64,000 bases of DNA from Thermoplasmatales archaeon SW_10_69_26. GTDB lineage: Archaea > Thermoplasmatota > SW-10-69-26. The notes beneath the pieces were generated by a model that was given only the letters and a program-made list of their open reading frames with translations, was not told the DNA's origin and searched no databases. Positions 18,696-28,480 of the stretch are shown here, in pieces. Position numbers and translations under genes: made by a program. Every line of letters begins with the position of its first letter. Within the stretch, counting starts at the first letter, position 1. The stretch spans positions 1 to 64,000 of the forward strand of contig PXUB01000036.1 of NCBI GenBank assembly GCA_003009755.1, in the 5' to 3' direction.

Positions 18696-19580
18696 TCACC
18701 CGTTCAGCGACGCGTCGAGGCCGAACGCGTAGGGCGGGTCGCCGGGGAATGGGCTGCCGGCGGGGAACCCGAGCACGGTGTTGGGTCCTTGGTGCTGCTC
18801 GGGCGGGAACACCGCTGTCCAGGGGCCCTGCTCGCTGCCGCGGACGAAGGACTCGAGCGGGTCGCGGACCTCGCCGTCGGGCTCCTGCCACGCGGCCGGG
18901 CTGTCCAGCGGGCCGCCCATGTAGCCATAGAAGGTCCCGTCGACGGCGAACGGGACGTCGGCGCCGGAGTGCGCCCACGAGTTGGCCTGAGTGCTGTACG
19001 GCCCGAAGGCCTTGAGCTCGTAGGCGACGGGCGCGTGCTCGAGGCTCTGCTCGTAGAACGTGGAGCCGATCTCAGAATCCAACACGACTGCGTGAGGGGG
19101 CAGGGACAGCTCGGCCTCGGCCGGGCCCTGGCCGGGCGCGGTCGCAACGATCACGTCGTAGGTGCCGGCTTCGACGGTCGTGCTGACCGATACGCTGGAT
19201 CCATCGGTCGAGGAGTCGTAGGTCTGCTCCTCCTGCTGGGCGACAGGGGTCTTGACCATCACCTTGCCGCCCTCGTCGTCCTCTACCCGATCGTAGACGA
19301 ACCCGGCCCACATCCGGGCGTCGGTGTCCTCGTCGACGCGGTCGACGATCCCCAGGACGGGGCTGACGGGGTACTCGGCGTCGACGTCGTCGTAGACGCC
19401 GCCGAAGACGACGCGGTCGTCCTCGCTCGCTTCGACGCGGACGGCGTAGTACTGGCCCGCCTCGATCGTTCTCGAGTAGTCGACGTTCTCGTCCGGGCCG
19501 TGGGAGCTCGCTTGGCCGGCCGGCACGGCCAGCAGGGCGGCGAGCGTGAGTGCGATGACGATGCAATGCGTGCGGTTCAT
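18696..19580 (-). CDS. Secreted hypothetical protein
   Basis: Signal peptide MNRTHCIVIALTLAALLAVPAGQASS; acidic mature domain. Confidence 0.6.
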   Translation of the reverse strand: MNRTHCIVIALTLAALLAVPAGQASSHGPDENVDYSRTIEAGQYYAVRVEASEDDRVVFGGVYDDVDAEYPVSPVLGIVDRVDEDTDARMWAGFVYDRVEDDEGGKVMVKTPVAQQEEQTYDSSTDGSSVSVSTTVEAGTYDVIVATAPGQGPAEAELSLPPHAVVLDSEIGSTFYEQSLEHAPVAYELKAFGPYSTQANSWAHSGADVPFAVDGTFYGYMGGPLDSPAAWQEPDGEVRDPLESFVRGSEQGPWTAVFPPEQHQGPNTVLGFPAGSPFPGDPPYAFGLDASLNG

Positions 19581-19645
19581 GGCGATCAGCTCCTGAGATC
19601 GATGGAAAGGAGACGGGGGCGTGGCCCCCGTGCGCGCTGCAGGTA

Positions 19646-20335
19646 TCACTCGTCGGTGGGCAGGGACTCCTCGAAGAGGTCGTCCTGGACGACGTCGCCC
19701 CAGCCGGGGTTCGGCGGCGCGGGCGGAGCCACGGCGCCGGTGGTGACGTCGCCGGCGACGAACTGGTCGCTGTACTCGGAGTTCACGAAGCCGCTGTATT
19801 CCACGCTAGGTCCGCTGTAGCCTTCGTCCCATTCGGCATCGCCGCCGACGTTGCCCTCGTCGGTCTCGACGAAGAAGTCGGCGCTGATCGCGTTGTAGGT
19901 CCCGAATCGGGATTCGGATTGCGTCCAGCCTCCGTCGGCCTGGGCGGTGCCGACCGCGGCGTTCTCGGCCTTGGCGTCGAAGACGATGCCCTCGTCGCGG
20001 TACTCGCTGAAGAAGAAGCTATCGCAGGTCTCTTCGCCGCCGGCGAGCGCGGACGCGTCGGTACCCGAGCTGTCCTCGCTGGCCTCACCCGAGGCGTCCT
20101 CGCTGGCCTCAGCGGTGACGCCGGTGAAGGCCCGGTAGTCCTCGCAGGCCGAGCTCCCCTCGCCCGGGTCGCCCTCGCGAGTGTCCTCGGCGCAGACGCC
20201 GACGGAGAGAGTAACGGTCTCGTTCCCGGGAAGATCTCCAACGCACACCTCGCCTCCCTCGGCGCCGACGTTGGCGCCGATCATCATCATGCTAGCTAAC
20301 AGCGCGATACTCAGTAGTGTGGCAGCCTTCCTCAT
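19646..20335 (-). CDS. Secreted acidic hypothetical protein
   Basis: Signal peptide MRKAATLLSIALLASMMMIGANVGA; Glu/Asp/Ser-rich. Confidence 0.6.
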   Translation of the reverse strand: MRKAATLLSIALLASMMMIGANVGAEGGEVCVGDLPGNETVTLSVGVCAEDTREGDPGEGSSACEDYRAFTGVTAEASEDASGEASEDSSGTDASALAGGEETCDSFFFSEYRDEGIVFDAKAENAAVGTAQADGGWTQSESRFGTYNAISADFFVETDEGNVGGDAEWDEGYSGPSVEYSGFVNSEYSDQFVAGDVTTGAVAPPAPPNPGWGDVVQDDLFEESLPTDE

Positions 20336-20472
20336 GGCTTCTCCCACTGTACGATTGTGTAGAATGAGTATAGGTTTTGGGGTGAGAGCTCGCCGATCGG
20401 CGGCGACCTGAAGCGTCGGGTGCGCCACCAGACAGGCAACCTTATGCCAGCCCCGGCGGGTTCGGGAGCCCC

Positions 20473-21159
20473 ATGGAGTTGGCGCCCGGTTTGCACGTGC
20501 TCGAGCTGGCCTATGAACGGGCAGGCGAGGACGTGCTCATCCACCCGACCTGCGTCGAGACGCGGCGAGGGCTCATGCTGTTCGACTGCGGTCTCCCGGA
20601 GAGCCTCGGCCAGATCGAGACCCAGCTGGCCGCCATCGACAAGAGCGTCGACCAGGTCGTCCGCGTCCTCGTCACCCACCAGGACGCCGACCACGCCGGC
20701 GCGCTGAACGAGCTGTTGACCCGGACGGGTGCCGAGACGCTGGCCCACGTGGACGATGCGCCCTACATCGACGGGCGCAAGCGGCCGCTCGGGACCGACG
20801 ACGAACACCGGTACCCGCCGGCACCGATCGACATGGGCGTCGTCGGCGGCGAACGGCTGCGCACGAAGGCCGGTCCGGCCCACCTCGTCCACACGCCCGG
20901 TCACACGCCCGGGCACCTGTCGATCTACTTCCCGCGGGACAAGCTGTTGATCGCCGGGGACGCGCTCGTGGCCGAAGCCGGCTGTTTGACCGGGCCGCGC
21001 CCCGCCTACACCCCAGACCTGGGCGCCGCCTACGAGAGCCTCGCCGTGCTGGCCGCTCTCGACATCGAGCGCGTGCACTGCTTCCACGGCGGCACCGTCG
21101 ACGCCGACGACGGCCGGATCGAAGCCATCGCCGACAAGGGCCCCTCGGGCCAGGCTTAA
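20473..21159 (+). CDS. MBL-fold metallo-hydrolase
   Basis: VTHQDADHAGALNELL; HTPGHTPGHLSIYFP; IAGDALVA. Confidence 0.88.
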   Translation: MELAPGLHVLELAYERAGEDVLIHPTCVETRRGLMLFDCGLPESLGQIETQLAAIDKSVDQVVRVLVTHQDADHAGALNELLTRTGAETLAHVDDAPYIDGRKRPLGTDDEHRYPPAPIDMGVVGGERLRTKAGPAHLVHTPGHTPGHLSIYFPRDKLLIAGDALVAEAGCLTGPRPAYTPDLGAAYESLAVLAALDIERVHCFHGGTVDADDGRIEAIADKGPSGQA

Positions 21160-21183
21160 GCCCTCGCGGCCTCTTCCATCGGT

Positions 21184-21696
21184 ATGACCCTGCTGGGCCT
21201 CCTGCAGACGAGCTCCAAGGCACCGACGGGGTTGCTCGTCGTCGTGGGCGTCTTCGCGCTCGCCCTCGCCCTGCTGGTCTTGCGCGGCCTCGTCGACTGG
21301 CTGTTCGGCACCGAGGCAGCGACCGCCAGCTACCGCCTGGTGGAAGCCGGCGAGGGCCTGGCCTTGACCGACGCCGACGAGGCCCGAGGCGGGCGGCTCG
21401 CCGGCCTGGACGAGGCCGCGATGGGGCGGCTGATCGATCGCGCGGAGAAGCGCAACGAGATGCGGCTGCACCGCGTGCTCGACCGCCAAGGCGGGCGCCA
21501 CGATTGGGAGGCCTGGCGGGCCGACCCGGACAGCCACGGTCCGGCGGCCGTGACGTTGGAGGACAGCAAGGGCATGGTCGAGATCCACGAAAGCGGCCGC
21601 GTGGAAGCCACGCCGCCGCTCGACGACGCGGTGCGCGGGGACCTGCTGGACGTGCTGCGCGGAGTGTTGGGTGAAGAGTTCCGCGGGCGTGATTGA
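21184..21696 (+). CDS. Hypothetical protein with N-terminal TM segment
   Basis: 170 aa; hydrophobic VVVGVFALALALLVLRGLVDWLF. Confidence 0.5.
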   Translation: MTLLGLLQTSSKAPTGLLVVVGVFALALALLVLRGLVDWLFGTEAATASYRLVEAGEGLALTDADEARGGRLAGLDEAAMGRLIDRAEKRNEMRLHRVLDRQGGRHDWEAWRADPDSHGPAAVTLEDSKGMVEIHESGRVEATPPLDDAVRGDLLDVLRGVLGEEFRGRD

Positions 21697-21740
21697 CGCG
21701 GACCACACAGAGCCACAGAGGGTCAGAGCCACAGAGGCGG
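21695..21740 (+). repeat. CACAGAG-rich repeat arm (left arm flanking GxxExxY gene)
   Basis: gacgcggaccacacagagccacagagggtcagagccacagagg. Confidence 0.75.
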
Positions 21741-21758
21741 AGAAGGGACAGACCCCGA

Positions 21759-22148
21759 TCAACAGACGACCCGTTCGAGGCCGTCGACGATCTTGGGGAC
21801 GTTGAAGTTGATGAGAAGCCCCAGGGGAGCCTCGGCCATCTCGAGGTAGGTTAGCAACTGGCTCTTGTGGACAGCGTGGAGCTCCTCGACGGCCTTGATC
21901 TCCAAGACCAAGCGCTCGTCGACCGTCAGATCGAGGCGGTAGTAGGCATCCAATTCCCTTCCTCGGAACCGAGCAGGGATGCAGACCTCCCGCGAGACCT
22001 CGTGGCCTTCGTCCCGGAGCACCTCCGTGAGGCACGATGCGTAGGCGCTCTCGACGAGCCCCGGACCCAACTCCTCGTGGACCTCGATGGCGGCTCCGAT
22101 CACGTCCCGGCTCAGGGCGTTGAGCGACCGCGAAGGCTCCTCCTCCAT
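21759..22148 (-). CDS. GxxExxY protein (PDDEXK-like)
   Basis: IGAAIEVHEELGPGLVESAY..LDLTVDERLVLEIKAVEELHAVHKSQLLTYLEMAEAPLGLLINFNVPKIVDGLERVV. Confidence 0.92.
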   Translation of the reverse strand: MEEEPSRSLNALSRDVIGAAIEVHEELGPGLVESAYASCLTEVLRDEGHEVSREVCIPARFRGRELDAYYRLDLTVDERLVLEIKAVEELHAVHKSQLLTYLEMAEAPLGLLINFNVPKIVDGLERVVC

Positions 22149-22219
22149 CGACCACGGTGCCGAGCAGGCGGGCCTTCACCCTTCCCCGGAAGCCGTGCAT
22201 ACCTTCCTGGTGCCCGGGC

Positions 22220-22263
22220 TTCTCCGTGTCTCCGGGCCTCCGTGCCTCTGTGTGGCCCGCGTC
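22220..22263 (-). repeat. CACAGAG-rich repeat arm (right arm, inverted)
   Basis: ttctccgtgtctccgggcctccgtgcctctgtgtggcccgcgtc. Confidence 0.75.
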
Positions 22264-22334
22264 GATCGAGATCGAGCCAGGAACCGGTCCCCGAGGCCAA
22301 CGCTCTTAACGGGGCACCCTCTCCCTACGGCTTG

Positions 22335-24152
22335 ATGCTCGATGTCGTGGCGCGCGAGGGCCTGGCCCGCGCCGGCCGTTGGGACGCGGACGGCGAGGAC
22401 GTCCGCCTCCCCGCCGTGCTGCATCCCGACACCCAGCGCAGCCCGGCGCCGGACTTCGCCCAGCTGACGATCTCGACCGACCCGCTGGGCTCGGCCGCCA
22501 CGATCCGCTACGAGGGCACGCGCCTGACGCCCGAGGCCGACGAGACCGGCGAGGGCCTCTCGCTGCCGCGGGCCCTGATCTACCCGGGCGGCGTCGACGA
22601 ATCCCTGCAGAAGGCCGCCGACGAGCTGAACCGCGAGGAGGCCCCGATCCAGATCGTGCACGACCCGGCCGAGGTCGGACCCGTCACCGGCCTGCTCGTG
22701 CTGCCTCGCGCCCGCGAGGTCGCCGACGACGCCTGGCGGCTGGCCGGCTTCCTGACGACGGCCCGCCGACGCGCCGGCCCCAACGCCGTCATCTATGCCC
22801 CGGGCATCGGCCGCCCCGACCAGATCGCCCTGGCCGCTTACGCCGGCGTGGACGTCTTCGACGGGCTCGAGGCCTCGCTGGCCGCCCTCTCGGACACCTA
22901 TTCGCGCGTCGAGCGCCCCGAGGGCAGCGCGCCGCCAGAGCACCCGGCCTGCGCGTGTCCGGCCTGCCGGGACGCCGATCGGGAGGGCTGGACGCTGGAC
23001 CGACTGCGCGAGCACAACCGCCGCGAGCAACGCGCCGAAGTCCGCCGCGTGCGGCAAGCGATCGCCGACGGACGGCTGCGCGAGCTCGTCGAGCAGCGCG
23101 TCCGCGCCTCGCCGGCCCACCTGGCGACGCTGCGCCGCCTCGACGAGGATCACGGCGACCTGTACGAGCGGTACGCGCCGACCGTGCGCGAGGACGAGCT
23201 GCCCGTCGTGGGCCGCCGCTCGCTGTCCCGGCCCGAGGTCACCCGCTGGCTCGACCGCCTGGAGACCCGCTACCAGGCGCCCGAGAGCGCCCGCACGCTC
23301 GTCGCGTTGCCCTGCTCGGCGACCAAGCCCTACGGCAACTCGCCCACGCACCAGCGGATCCGGCCCGCGATCAAGCACAACGCCCGCGGCCGTGCTCACG
23401 TGGTCACTTTCACCTCGCCGTTGGGCGCGGTGCCCGAGGAGCTGGAGCTGATGTACCCGGCCCATCGCTACGAGGTGCCGGTGACCGGCGACTGGAACGA
23501 GCGGGAGGAGCAGGTCATCCGGCGCGCCTTCGAGGCGATCTGGAAGAACGGCGGCTACGACCAGGCGATCTTGCACGTCCCACCCGACGAGGCTGACATC
23601 GTCGAAGAGGCGCTGCCACGCGCCGAGCGCACCGTCGAACCCGGCGAGCGGCCGACCGACGACGAGGCGACCGACCGCCTGGGCGAGGCCGTGCGCGCCA
23701 GCGTCGGCGACGACCAGGCGATCGCCCGCGACGACATGTTCGCCGAGCACATGGACAACCGGATCGACTGGCAGTTCGGGCCCGGCGTGGCCGACGTGCT
23801 CGCCGAGGACACCTGGATCCGCGGCAAGTACCCCTGGCTGCGCCTGATGCACGGGGAGGACCAGCTGGCGATGATCAAGCCCGAGCGCGGCGCGCTCACC
23901 CTCACCGAGCCCGGCGGTCGCCGCCTGCACGAGGCGACGGACGCCTACACGATCGAGATCGACGACTTCCGACCGAAAGGCACCGTGTTCGCCGCCGGCG
24001 TCACGGGGGCCAGCGAGGCGATCCGCCCCGAGGACGAGGTCGTCTGCGTCCACGAGGGCGAGCTGCGCGCCGTCGGCCGCGCCACGGCGCCGGGCGAGAT
24101 CATGGCCGACATGGACGCCGGCGGTTGCGCCGAGGTGAGGCACCGTGGTTGA
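22335..24152 (+). CDS. arcS: Archaeosine synthase ArcS-like (DUF5591/PUA, TGT-like)
   Basis: C-terminal PUA-like domain (LRLMHGEDQLAMIKPERGALTLTEPGGRRL..GTVFAAGVTGA..IRPEDEVVCVHEGELRAVGRA); adjacent to RaSEA. Confidence 0.8.
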   Translation: MLDVVAREGLARAGRWDADGEDVRLPAVLHPDTQRSPAPDFAQLTISTDPLGSAATIRYEGTRLTPEADETGEGLSLPRALIYPGGVDESLQKAADELNREEAPIQIVHDPAEVGPVTGLLVLPRAREVADDAWRLAGFLTTARRRAGPNAVIYAPGIGRPDQIALAAYAGVDVFDGLEASLAALSDTYSRVERPEGSAPPEHPACACPACRDADREGWTLDRLREHNRREQRAEVRRVRQAIADGRLRELVEQRVRASPAHLATLRRLDEDHGDLYERYAPTVREDELPVVGRRSLSRPEVTRWLDRLETRYQAPESARTLVALPCSATKPYGNSPTHQRIRPAIKHNARGRAHVVTFTSPLGAVPEELELMYPAHRYEVPVTGDWNEREEQVIRRAFEAIWKNGGYDQAILHVPPDEADIVEEALPRAERTVEPGERPTDDEATDRLGEAVRASVGDDQAIARDDMFAEHMDNRIDWQFGPGVADVLAEDTWIRGKYPWLRLMHGEDQLAMIKPERGALTLTEPGGRRLHEATDAYTIEIDDFRPKGTVFAAGVTGASEAIRPEDEVVCVHEGELRAVGRATAPGEIMADMDAGGCAEVRHRG

Positions 24153-24394
24153 GCAACTGAACACCGCCGTTCGCCACCCCCGAATCGCAAGCTTGCGGGT
24201 GGGGTCGGCAGATCGGGTTCCCCGCAAGGGGCCCGAGCGACGGAAGGGTTGCCAGTCCCTTTCGAGCGACGGGCGAGGCAGCGCGGAGCCCGAGATGGCG
24301 AGCCAGCGGACGGCGGCCACAAGCGGCCGCTCGACCCTTCGAGTTCTCACCCCTTCCGGTCGCCGACCCATGCTTGCGACCCCGGAGGTCCGCC

Positions 24395-25501
24395 ATGCTT
24401 GAACAGTTGAACACCGCCGTCCGCGACTCCCGCAAGCTCGATCAACGAGACGAGGACCCCTCCGAGCCGAGCCGGGTGTGGAGCGAGGAGGAGGTCATCG
24501 ACGGCGAGACGCACCAGGCCTTGACCGTGATCTTGCGGACCCGCGGCTGCACGTGGGCGATCAAGGGCGGGTGCTCGATGTGCGGGTACATCAACGACTC
24601 GTTCGTCAAGAACATCACCGCCGACCACCTCGTCGAGCAGTTCGAGACCGCGCTCGAGCGCTTCGACGATCACACCGTCATCAAGCTCTACACGAGCGGC
24701 TCCTTCCTCGACGACACCGAGGTCCACGCCGAAGCCCAGCGTCGGATCCTCGACCAGGTGCCCGACCCGGTCGTCCGCTTCCAGTCGGAGGCCCAGGCCC
24801 ACCACGTGACCGAGGACAAGCTCGAGGACCTGCGCCACCGGCTGCCCGACGGGTGCGAGTTCGCGCTCGGCATCGGGATGGAGGCCTCCTCCGACGACGT
24901 GCTGGAGTACAGCGTCAACAACGAGTTCGACGTCGCCGACTACGAGAACGCGGCTCGCGTGGCTGAGGACTACGACACGCTGCTGAAGTGCTACGTCCTC
25001 GTCAAGCCGCCGTTCCTGACCGAGCGGGAGGCGATCGAGGAGGCCGTCGTGACCGCCGAGCGCATCACCGGCACGCCCGCGCTGGAGGCGTTGTCCTTCA
25101 ACCCGATCAGCGTGCACAAGAACACGCTCGTCGAGCGCATGTGGGAGGACGGCGACTACTCGCCTCCCTGGCTTTGGAGCGTGGCCGAGGTCCTCACCCG
25201 CGTCGACGACATCGCCGACACGCAGGTCCACAGCGACGTCGTCGCCGGTGGCAAGCCGCGGGGCGCCCACAACTGCGGGGAGTGCGACGACGACGTGCTC
25301 CGCGCCATCGACGCCTACAAGAAGACCGGCGACCCGGCCGTCTTCGACCGCGTCGACTGCGAGTGCAAGGAGATCTGGCGCGAGCAGCTGGAGCTCGAGG
25401 GCCTGGGCCTGGCCGGCGGCTCGTTGGCCGAGCGCTTCCGGCAGGCCGCGGGCGACGTGGATGGCTCCCGTCGGGCCGCCGAGCAGTGGTACGAGGGCTA
25501 G
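24395..25501 (+). CDS. Archaeosine biosynthesis radical SAM protein RaSEA
   Basis: LRTRGCTWAIKGGCSMCGYIND radical-SAM Cys motif; GIGMEASSDDVLEYSVNN; downstream of ArcS. Confidence 0.85.
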   Translation: MLEQLNTAVRDSRKLDQRDEDPSEPSRVWSEEEVIDGETHQALTVILRTRGCTWAIKGGCSMCGYINDSFVKNITADHLVEQFETALERFDDHTVIKLYTSGSFLDDTEVHAEAQRRILDQVPDPVVRFQSEAQAHHVTEDKLEDLRHRLPDGCEFALGIGMEASSDDVLEYSVNNEFDVADYENAARVAEDYDTLLKCYVLVKPPFLTEREAIEEAVVTAERITGTPALEALSFNPISVHKNTLVERMWEDGDYSPPWLWSVAEVLTRVDDIADTQVHSDVVAGGKPRGAHNCGECDDDVLRAIDAYKKTGDPAVFDRVDCECKEIWREQLELEGLGLAGGSLAERFRQAAGDVDGSRRAAEQWYEG

Positions 25502-25502
25502 G

Positions 25503-26711
25503 TCAGCAGACGGCCCGCAGCGTGTCGTCGGCGTCGACGAGCCCGTGACCGTGGGCCGCGTCGGGGCCGGCGTCACCGAGATCGGTGGCTTGCGTCGTGA
25601 TCGCCGAAGCGATCGCGTCGCTCGTCGCGGCCGGGCAGTGGCTGGCCGCTAACGCGGCCACGCCGGCGACGTGGGCGGCGGCGAGGCTCGTGCCGGACGA
25701 GGTGCACAGTCCGTCGAGCGTGGTCCCGCAAAGCGTGCTGGTGCGGGGGGCGGTCGTGACGACGTCCTCGCCGGGAGCCACGACGTCGACCGCCGGTCCG
25801 CCATTCGAGAACGGCGAGCGTTCGGTGGTGGGCCCCACGGATCCGACCGCGAGCACGTCGTCGGAGCTCGCGGGTTCCTGGACGCCGTGGTCGTGGCCGT
25901 CGTTGCCGGTCCCGGCGACGAGGAGGGTCCCGCTCGCGGCGGCCGTGGAGACGGCGGCATCCAGCTCGGGGCACAGGTTGCTCCCCCCGGCATCGCACTC
26001 GCCAGCGAGGCCCAGGGAGACGATGTCGGCGCCGTCTTCGGTCGCGTCGAGCAGGTGGGAGGCGACGGCGCTGGCCGGCGCCGAGCCGCTGGCGCCGAGC
26101 GTGGGCTGGCTGGCGAGATCGACCTCGGCCATCCCGGCGACGCCGATCCCGTTGTCTCGTTCGGCGGTCGCGACGCCGGCGACGGCGGTGCCGTGGCCGT
26201 TCGCGTCCGCGATGCAAGCGTCCTCGCAGGCGCGGCGGAGGTCGGGATGGCTCGCGTCGACGCCGGTGTCGAGCACGGTCAGCTGCACGTCCGTCGACCC
26301 GGGCTCGGTCGTCCAGGCCTTGGGGGCGTCGATAAGCTGGGGGCCGTACTGGTCCGACCAGGCGGGGTCGTCGGGTGCCGAGGCGGACCTCAGCCGGACG
26401 TCGTAGTCGGCGAAGGAGACGTCCGATCGCTGCCGGAGGTCCTCGACGAAAGCGCTGGCGTTGCTGCGGCTGCTGACGTCGAAGGCGACGAGGCTGAGGC
26501 GTGGGTCCTCGAGCACGACGAGTGCGCCGTGCTGGGCCGCCCAGACGCGGATGTCGTCCGGGATGGACCCCTCGAAGATCGCCTTGACGCGGTCGTAGTC
26601 GATCTCGGCGCTCGCGGAGTCGTCCTCGGCCGCGGCGAGCGGACCCGAGGCGGGACCCACCGCCAGCGCGACCGCGAACAGGATCGCTGTGCCTCGCCTG
26701 CCTCCAAGCAC
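25503..26711 (-). CDS. S8 family (subtilisin-like) serine peptidase, secreted
   Basis: VLDTGVDASHPD, NGHGTAVAGV, SSGTSLAAAHVAG catalytic motifs. Confidence 0.9.
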   Translation of the reverse strand: MLGGRRGTAILFAVALAVGPASGPLAAAEDDSASAEIDYDRVKAIFEGSIPDDIRVWAAQHGALVVLEDPRLSLVAFDVSSRSNASAFVEDLRQRSDVSFADYDVRLRSASAPDDPAWSDQYGPQLIDAPKAWTTEPGSTDVQLTVLDTGVDASHPDLRRACEDACIADANGHGTAVAGVATAERDNGIGVAGMAEVDLASQPTLGASGSAPASAVASHLLDATEDGADIVSLGLAGECDAGGSNLCPELDAAVSTAAASGTLLVAGTGNDGHDHGVQEPASSDDVLAVGSVGPTTERSPFSNGGPAVDVVAPGEDVVTTAPRTSTLCGTTLDGLCTSSGTSLAAAHVAGVAALAASHCPAATSDAIASAITTQATDLGDAGPDAAHGHGLVDADDTLRAVC

Positions 26712-26748
26712 GCGCGAGCGAACCGTTCGAGCGTACAAAAACCTGGTG

Positions 26749-28428
26749 TCACCGCGTCCCGGGCTCGGCTTCGCCCCGCCGTTCGGGCTCGGCCAGCACC
26801 GAGCGCCCGGGGACGGTGACCGTGAACCGCGCCCCTGCTCCTGGCTCGGAGTCCACGCCGATCTCGCCGCCCAGGCGCTCGACCAACCGACGGACGCGGG
26901 CCAGCCCCATGCGCGCCTGCTGGCCCTCGGGCGCCGGGCTCCGCGGGCGGAACGGTTCGAAGATCTGCTCGTGCAAGCGAGGGTCGATGCCCTGGCCGTC
27001 GTCCTCGACAACGACGCGCCACCCGTCGTCGGTCGGTTCGCTGTCCACCCAGACGTTCACCGGGTCCCGGCCGGCGTGCTGGTGGGCGTTGACGAGCAGG
27101 TGCTCCAGGATGGCGCGGATCGCGAGGGGATCGGCCGTGATCTCGTCCAGCTCGCCGGTATGCACGCGCAGCTCGGGCGGGTCGTCGACGTCGATGGCCT
27201 CGAGCGCATCCGACAGCGCCTCCGCGAGGTCCACGGGCCGGGTCCTCAGCCGACGCTCGTCGACCTCGGCGAACCGGTGGAGGGCCCGCACGAGCGCATC
27301 CAACCGACGGGCGCGCTGGACGACGAACGCCAGATCCTCCCGGCTGTCCTCGGAGAGCTCGTGCTCGCGACGTTCGAGGCGCTGCAGGTAGCGGACGATG
27401 TCACGCAGCGGCTCGCGCAGGTCGTGGGCTGTGACGGAGGCGTAGCGAGCCAGCGCCTCGTTCGACTGCTCGAGGGCGCGGGCGTGGTCGCGCAGCCGCC
27501 GCTCGGCGAGCTTGCGCTCGGTCACGTCGGTCGCCACGACGACGGCGGTCTCCACCCCGTCGCCCAGCGGACCGGCCACGCACCGGTACGTGGCCCTCTC
27601 GTCCGGGCGGCGCCCGGCGGTGACCTCGTATTCGACGGTGGCGCCCTCGTCGAACACGCTGTCCAGCGCTCGCCGGGATCGAGCCAGGGCGGCCTCGTCC
27701 ATCCAGCCGGGCAACGACGCGGCCAGTCCCGCCCCGCGATCCGTGGGCTCCCTGCCGAGGTCCTCGACGTGGACGACGGCCACGTCGCCGGGGACGGTGC
27801 CGAGGACGTCCTCGAAGGCTCGCTCGGTCCGCGATCGTCGGATCTCGGCCTCGAGGTAGCTGGCCGAGGACAGAGCCGACAGCATCCCGGTGAGAACGAG
27901 CAGGCCCACGCGGAGCACGATGTCCACCCTCGCGATCGGGTCACCGACGAGGGTCAGCGTCACCAGGTAGCCGACACCGTAGGCGGTCCCGAAGGCCAGG
28001 CTGTCGCGCAGCCCGTACCGGTAGGCGACGGCCGCCATCGAGACGTACAACAGGGGCGTCAGGGGGGAGCCCGCGCCGCCGGTGACGGCGAGGAACGCCA
28101 GGATCGCGACGGCGTCGCCGACGGAGGTGGCCAGCGCCCGACGGGGGAGGCTGCCCCAGTCGCGAACGTGGGCGAGGTGGGCGAGCGCGGTGTGCGCGGT
28201 CGCCACGGCGAGCACGGTGCCGAACGGCCACGGGGGGAACCGTCCCCAGAGGAACGGGACCGTCAGCCAGACGAACGCGGCGACGAGGTCCCGGACGAGC
28301 GCGACGTGGGACTCGGCCCGCTGGAGCTTCCGTCGGCGAGCCCGGTCGAACCGCTCCCCTGGTGTGGGCTCGGCGGGGACCAGATCGGGCCCTCGCCGAC
28401 CGACGGGGCCCTCGTCACCGGGGGACAC
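26749..28428 (-). CDS. Membrane PAS-domain sensor histidine kinase
   Basis: SVTAHDLREPLRDIVRYLQ; NAHQHAG; VEDDGQGIDPRLHEQIFEPF. Confidence 0.88.
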   Translation of the reverse strand: MSPGDEGPVGRRGPDLVPAEPTPGERFDRARRRKLQRAESHVALVRDLVAAFVWLTVPFLWGRFPPWPFGTVLAVATAHTALAHLAHVRDWGSLPRRALATSVGDAVAILAFLAVTGGAGSPLTPLLYVSMAAVAYRYGLRDSLAFGTAYGVGYLVTLTLVGDPIARVDIVLRVGLLVLTGMLSALSSASYLEAEIRRSRTERAFEDVLGTVPGDVAVVHVEDLGREPTDRGAGLAASLPGWMDEAALARSRRALDSVFDEGATVEYEVTAGRRPDERATYRCVAGPLGDGVETAVVVATDVTERKLAERRLRDHARALEQSNEALARYASVTAHDLREPLRDIVRYLQRLERREHELSEDSREDLAFVVQRARRLDALVRALHRFAEVDERRLRTRPVDLAEALSDALEAIDVDDPPELRVHTGELDEITADPLAIRAILEHLLVNAHQHAGRDPVNVWVDSEPTDDGWRVVVEDDGQGIDPRLHEQIFEPFRPRSPAPEGQQARMGLARVRRLVERLGGEIGVDSEPGAGARFTVTVPGRSVLAEPERRGEAEPGTR

Positions 28429-28480
28429 GATGGAGGGTTCGGCTGGCCGGGCTGGTGAACGTTCCTCGGGCCTGACATGT

